From NCBI GenBank assembly GCA_021741925.1, contig JAIOWW010000040.1:1-9324 (forward strand): a DNA stretch of 9,324 nt, read 5' to 3'. This DNA is from Pontimonas sp. GTDB taxonomy: Bacteria > Actinomycetota > Actinomycetes > Actinomycetales > Microbacteriaceae. Under the pieces are notes generated by a model. That model was not told the DNA's origin and did not search any database. It worked only from the letters and a program-made list of their open reading frames with translations. The position numbers and the translations under genes are program-made. Shown piece by piece: positions 6,523 through 9,324 of the stretch (its first letter is position 1; every line of letters begins with the position of its first letter).

Positions 6523-7560
6523 GTGAACACCCCGGTTACCAGCAGTGCGAGCGTCGAGCGCTTTCTGGGCCGGCTCGAGAACAGTGCCCGTCCGGCTCCA
6601 CCGCGGGCCCTAGTGGTGGACTCCGAGGGAGAAACTCTCTTTGATTCGGGAGACGCGAGCTTGCCGCTCGCAATGGCAGGGATTACGAAGCTTTTTACTC
6701 TGGCGATGGTGTTGCGAGAAGTGGATCGCGGCGCTCTGAGCCTAGACACACTGCTGGCGGACATTCTTCCCGTCGACACGGTGCGGGGTCTCTGTGTGGT
6801 GGGCGGAGAGGACCACAGTTTTGCCATCACCATTGAGCACCTGCTGAGACACCGCAGCGGCATAGTCGACTACACGCAACCAGGTCACCGGCAATTGCGT
6901 TCATTAAGTCAGCAATTCCTTGAGCACGACCGGAGCTGGTCTCTCGAGCAGGCACTGGAGATCGCTAAGCACTACCCCGGAAAAAACAAGCCTGGGGCAG
7001 GACCACGCGCTTACTATTCCTCCACGAACTATCTGCTCCTCGGTGCAGTCCTTCACGACACCACCGGAATGCCTTTTGATGAGCTCATCCGATTGCGCAT
7101 TGTGGGATCCCTGGGGTTGCAGAACACCTATGTCTTTGGGCCCGACCACTATGAGAAATACTTCACCCTGTCGCCGATCCACCGGGAATCGCGTGTGGTC
7201 AGAATTCCTCAAGCCCTAGCAAGCTCTGGAGCCGATGGCGCCATCGTCTCCACAGCTCACGATGCCCTGGCCTTCCTGCGCGCTTTCTGGCGGGGAGAAC
7301 TATTCCAGGACACCTGGATACCTCGACTCACCGCAACCACCTCCGCATGCAACGCATCACCACGAATGGGGCTCGGGGTGATGGTGGCCCCCGCTCGGCT
7401 GGGAAAAGGTCCAGTGGTGGGCCACTCGGGGATATCAGGTGTGGGTGTCGCTATTGACACTCAGCAGAATCACTCGGCGTTTCTCACAAACTTTCAATGG
7501 TCACCCCCGGCAACAAGCTTCAACAACGTCACCGGTTTGTTGCGCAACGCGCTGTCCTGA
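6523..7560 (+). CDS. Serine-hydrolase-fold (class C beta-lactamase/DD-peptidase type) protein lacking the nucleophilic serine, paralog A
   Basis: This 345-residue protein has the PF00144 beta-lactamase/transpeptidase fold seen in R61-type DD-peptidases and EstB/CubicO-like hydrolases. Family landmarks are AMAGITKLFTLAMVLREVDRGALSLD (50-75, matching the SxxK helix), ITIEHLLRHRSGIVDY (102-117), YYSSTNYLLLG (164-174, the YxN region) and VVGHSGISG (298-306, the HxG motif). Residue 53, where SxxK has its nucleophile, is glycine (codon GGG, 6679-6681), while Lys56 is kept; the second motif reads YSS rather than YxN. Classical acyl-enzyme catalysis is therefore unlikely, and binding or a regulatory role is more plausible (inference). 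There is no signal peptide, lipobox or membrane segment, unlike periplasmic or exported relatives. It is followed 52 bp later by paralog B, about half identical (23 of 31 residues in the block starting at GITK), and is divergent from miaB. Confidence 0.88.
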   Translation: MNTPVTSSASVERFLGRLENSARPAPPRALVVDSEGETLFDSGDASLPLAMAGITKLFTLAMVLREVDRGALSLDTLLADILPVDTVRGLCVVGGEDHSFAITIEHLLRHRSGIVDYTQPGHRQLRSLSQQFLEHDRSWSLEQALEIAKHYPGKNKPGAGPRAYYSSTNYLLLGAVLHDTTGMPFDELIRLRIVGSLGLQNTYVFGPDHYEKYFTLSPIHRESRVVRIPQALASSGADGAIVSTAHDALAFLRAFWRGELFQDTWIPRLTATTSACNASPRMGLGVMVAPARLGKGPVVGHSGISGVGVAIDTQQNHSAFLTNFQWSPPATSFNNVTGLLRNALS

Positions 7561-7573
7561 TGTCCAGCTAGCC

Positions 7574-7612
7574 AATTAATTATTATTTAGTTAGTTAATC
7601 TAGACTGGGGCA
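7574..7612 (+). promoter_or_regulatory. AT-rich spacer and candidate leaderless promoter (-10 TAGACT) for hydrolase paralog B
   Basis: Of the 26 bases at 7574-7599, 24 are A or T, in sharp contrast to the GC-rich surroundings. The tract includes the palindrome AATTAATT (7574-7581) and TTAG repeats. TAGACT (7601-7606) fits TANNNT and lies exactly 6 nt (GGGGCA) before the ATG at 7613; TAATCT (7596-7601) is an alternative -10. No distinct -35 is seen; the AT tract may act as an UP-like or easily melted element. No terminator hairpin for paralog A is visible here. Confidence 0.5.
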
Positions 7613-8617
7613 ATGTTCCCGCTCTCCACCAGTAATGGCGCTCCACCTAGCTCCGAGCCCTCATCGCTCATCACCGATGTTTCTGGGGAAGTACTCCAGG
7701 AAAACGGGAAGACAACCACACCCATGGTTCTGGGTGGAGTAACCAAGCTCTACACACTTGCCATGATTTTGCGGGAATTCGACCGGGGCGCACTCAGCCC
7801 TGACACCCGCGCAGCACACATCCTCCCCGATTCCCTTCTGCGGGGCATTTGCAGCATTGGCGGGAAGGACTACTCCAACGACATCACGATTCTTCAGCTT
7901 TTGAGTCACCAGTCCGGAATAACGGACTACTTCGCGCACCCCCGCCAGGGCGCTCTCTCCCTGCTGAAGCAGGTCGCTGACCGCGATCGCTCCTGGACGC
8001 TGGAACAAGCATTGGAGCTTGCGAAGCATTACCCAGGACGTTTTCGACCTGGGTTTGGCAACCGCGTGCACTACTCCGACACGAATTACCAAATTCTTGG
8101 CGCGATTTTGAAAACCACGACTGGGTTGTCACTGGAGCAATTGCTGGACATCAGGATTGCCGGTCCACTGGGGCTAAAACGAACCAAAGTATTCACGATG
8201 GAGCGCTCCGAGAAATACTACGAACTGGCCCCCATCACCTGGAAAAAGGACATCGTCCACTCCCCCGAGGCTCTCGCCAGCTTTCGCGCCGATGGGGCCA
8301 TCATTGCGGACCCAGCCGACGTTCTGACATTCCTTCGCGCGTTCTGGTCGGGGCGGCTCTTTGACGAGTCTTGGGTTCCCAAACTGTGGTCACACCCCAG
8401 GCCACTAAGCTCCCAGATTTCGCTCGGAGCGGGGGTAATGACCTACTCGCTAGGGCGCTCAAAAGCTCCCCTCGTCGGACACTCAGGCATGACGGGTGCC
8501 TACGCAGTGGTAGACCCGACGAGACGTCTTTTTGCTGCTGGATCACTCAACACTGTCGGTGACTTCAGGCGACCGCTTCGCTACATCGCCAAGACCTTGG
8601 CGAAAATAGAGGTCTAG
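7613..8617 (+). CDS. Serine-hydrolase-fold (class C beta-lactamase/DD-peptidase type) protein lacking the nucleophilic serine, paralog B
   Basis: This tandem paralog of the preceding gene has 334 residues. Landmarks run in the same order: GGVTKLYTLAMILREFDRGA (41-60) for the SxxK helix, DITILQLLSHQSGITDYF (90-107), RDRSWTLEQALELAKHYPG (124-142), HYSDTNYQILGAIL (153-166) and LVGHSGMTGAYAVVD (287-301). Gly42 (codon GGA, 7736-7738) replaces the nucleophilic serine; Lys45 and the HSG motif remain, and motif two is YSD. The same loss in both copies suggests it predates the duplication and is maintained. The N-terminus is Ser/Pro-rich with no signal peptide, so a cytoplasmic location is predicted. 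The start ATG at 7613 has no AGGAGG but a TANNNT six bases upstream, unlike paralog A. Its TAG stop shares the palindrome CTAG with the recX stop on the other strand. The biological role is not known. Confidence 0.88.
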   Translation: MFPLSTSNGAPPSSEPSSLITDVSGEVLQENGKTTTPMVLGGVTKLYTLAMILREFDRGALSPDTRAAHILPDSLLRGICSIGGKDYSNDITILQLLSHQSGITDYFAHPRQGALSLLKQVADRDRSWTLEQALELAKHYPGRFRPGFGNRVHYSDTNYQILGAILKTTTGLSLEQLLDIRIAGPLGLKRTKVFTMERSEKYYELAPITWKKDIVHSPEALASFRADGAIIADPADVLTFLRAFWSGRLFDESWVPKLWSHPRPLSSQISLGAGVMTYSLGRSKAPLVGHSGMTGAYAVVDPTRRLFAAGSLNTVGDFRRPLRYIAKTLAKIEV

Positions 8618-9216
8618 CCGAGAACCTTCGCAATCGCGTCTGAGATGTCCCCGGATGAGAAACCTTTGCGCTGCAGGTAGGCATACAACCTCCTCTTCGC
8701 CACGGCAGGGGCAAGCGACCCCATTTTCCGCAGGCGCTCCCGGGCGGCCTCTTCGGCGAGTCCACTCTCTTCGTCGCTCTCGAGCTCCGCAAGAGCGTGC
8801 TCAATCACCCCTTGAAGAAGTTTCCGGGCGCGAAGCTTCTGCTCGACCGCACGCTTCGCAAGACGCTCTCGAGTGCCATAGCGCTCGACTAAATCCCTCG
8901 CCAAGGCGTCATCATCGAGCAGGCCCACCCGCTCGAGCTCTGCCATCTCAGACTCAATCGCCTCCTCGGGAAGCTCCCGCGCCCTCAATTTCTCGCGCAT
9001 CTCTGCCACCGAATGGCTCTTGCCCGAGAGTGCGTGAAGCGAGACGTTATGGGCACGCTTGGTTGCCTTCGGGGGGACCTCCACTAGCTCCTCCACCTCG
9101 AGCTCATGCACGATGGCCTCTATCTCTGCAGTAGCGTCGGGGGCGTCATTGGCCCGGTGAAGGGGAAACGGGATGATCTGAGCATCCCGCTCCCCTTCCG
9201 GCAAGAGCGCTGACAA
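8614..9216 (-). CDS. recX: Regulatory protein RecX
   Basis: RecX binds within the RecA-DNA filament groove and limits RecA filament growth and activity. The protein is 200 residues, rich in Arg, Glu and Ala, with the all-helical three-repeat RecX architecture from about residue 56: ALSGKSHSVAEMREKLRARE (62-81), LERVGLLDDDALARDLVER (94-112), VEQKLRARKL (124-133) and a last repeat with RRLYAYLQRKGFSSGDISDAI (175-195). The first 55 residues are acidic and not conserved family sequence. The start is a TTG at 9216, three bases after the stop of the upstream recA fragment; no strong ribosome site is visible, so coupling to recA translation is likely. A later internal start cannot be excluded, as the conserved core begins well downstream. 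It is convergent with hydrolase paralog B. Confidence 0.93.
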   Translation of the reverse strand: MSALLPEGERDAQIIPFPLHRANDAPDATAEIEAIVHELEVEELVEVPPKATKRAHNVSLHALSGKSHSVAEMREKLRARELPEEAIESEMAELERVGLLDDDALARDLVERYGTRERLAKRAVEQKLRARKLLQGVIEHALAELESDEESGLAEEAARERLRKMGSLAPAVAKRRLYAYLQRKGFSSGDISDAIAKVLG

Positions 9217-9219
9217 GGC

Positions 9220-9324
9220 CTAGGCCCCTGCCGCTTTGCGCTCCGCAATTTTGTCTTCCAGGGACTCCACCGGGGCAGCCTCTGCGGGGGCTACGTCAGT
9301 AGGGGCTTCAGCCTCCAGCGGAGG
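9220..9324 (-). CDS. recA: C-terminal tail of RecA (5' part beyond window edge)
   Basis: The last 34 codons of a leftward gene enter from the right edge and end at TAG (9222-9220). The visible peptide is acidic and Ala/Pro/Glu-rich (PPLEAEAPTDVAPAEAAP, then VESLEDKIAERKAAGA), consistent with the unstructured acidic tail of actinobacterial RecA, which is too variable to identify by itself. The identification rests mainly on position: the stop is three bases before the recX start, the standard recA-recX arrangement. Confidence 0.72.
   Translation of the reverse strand, partial: PPLEAEAPTDVAPAEAAPVESLEDKIAERKAAGA

Noticed and set aside
6523..8617. Calling the two paralogs beta-lactamases or penicillin-binding proteins
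   Set aside because: Both lack the nucleophilic serine and any export signal, so an antibiotic-resistance or cell-wall DD-peptidase assignment is not supported.
8655..9134. Plus-strand open frame of 159 residues opposite recX
   Set aside because: The translation is low-complexity Arg/Pro/Ser sequence with no domain and no ribosome site, antisense to a clear RecX.

Overview
The window looks chromosomal and comes from a moderately GC-rich actinobacterium, most likely a member of the Microbacteriaceae or a close relative. This rests on three things: the recA-recX ... miaB-miaA-dapF gene order typical of Actinobacteria; GTG and TTG starts; and promoters of the TANNNT type placed directly upstream of start codons, as in leaderless actinobacterial mRNAs. 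The organism assignment is inference from gene order and protein style, not from a database search. I see no rRNA, tRNA, insertion sequence, CRISPR array or convincing factor-independent terminator.

Left part (1-2352, all leftward). A sugar-type (RbsA/MglA-like) ABC transporter ATPase runs off the left edge. Upstream of it is a 128-bp spacer with several small inverted repeats, then an XRE-cupin transcription regulator, then a small DUF805 membrane protein. The regulator and the transporter probably form one uptake module whose substrate cannot be read from this window.

Middle (2353-6432). A rightward YbxB/RsmC-like methyltransferase converges on a leftward translationally coupled block, miaB-miaA-dapF. 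MiaA and MiaB act one after the other on A37 of tRNAs (i6A, then ms2i6A). DapF makes meso-diaminopimelate for lysine and peptidoglycan. The methyltransferase and dapF overlap tail to tail by 29 bp.

Right part (6433-9324). Two tandem rightward paralogs of the serine beta-lactamase/DD-peptidase fold (PF00144-like) sit between recX and miaB and break an otherwise leftward block. Both have glycine where the family has the nucleophilic serine of SxxK (GITK and GVTK), while the lysine and the distal HSG motif are kept. Neither has a signal peptide. They look like a conserved cytoplasmic pseudo-hydrolase pair and are the most interesting content here. The second paralog ends in the same CTAG that ends recX on the opposite strand. 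recX is followed at the right edge by the last 34 codons of what is almost certainly recA.

A second cross-cutting pattern is that three genes (methyltransferase, miaB, second hydrolase paralog) have a TANNNT hexamer exactly 6 nt before the start codon, with GGGG in the spacer and no good Shine-Dalgarno. This suggests leaderless transcription.
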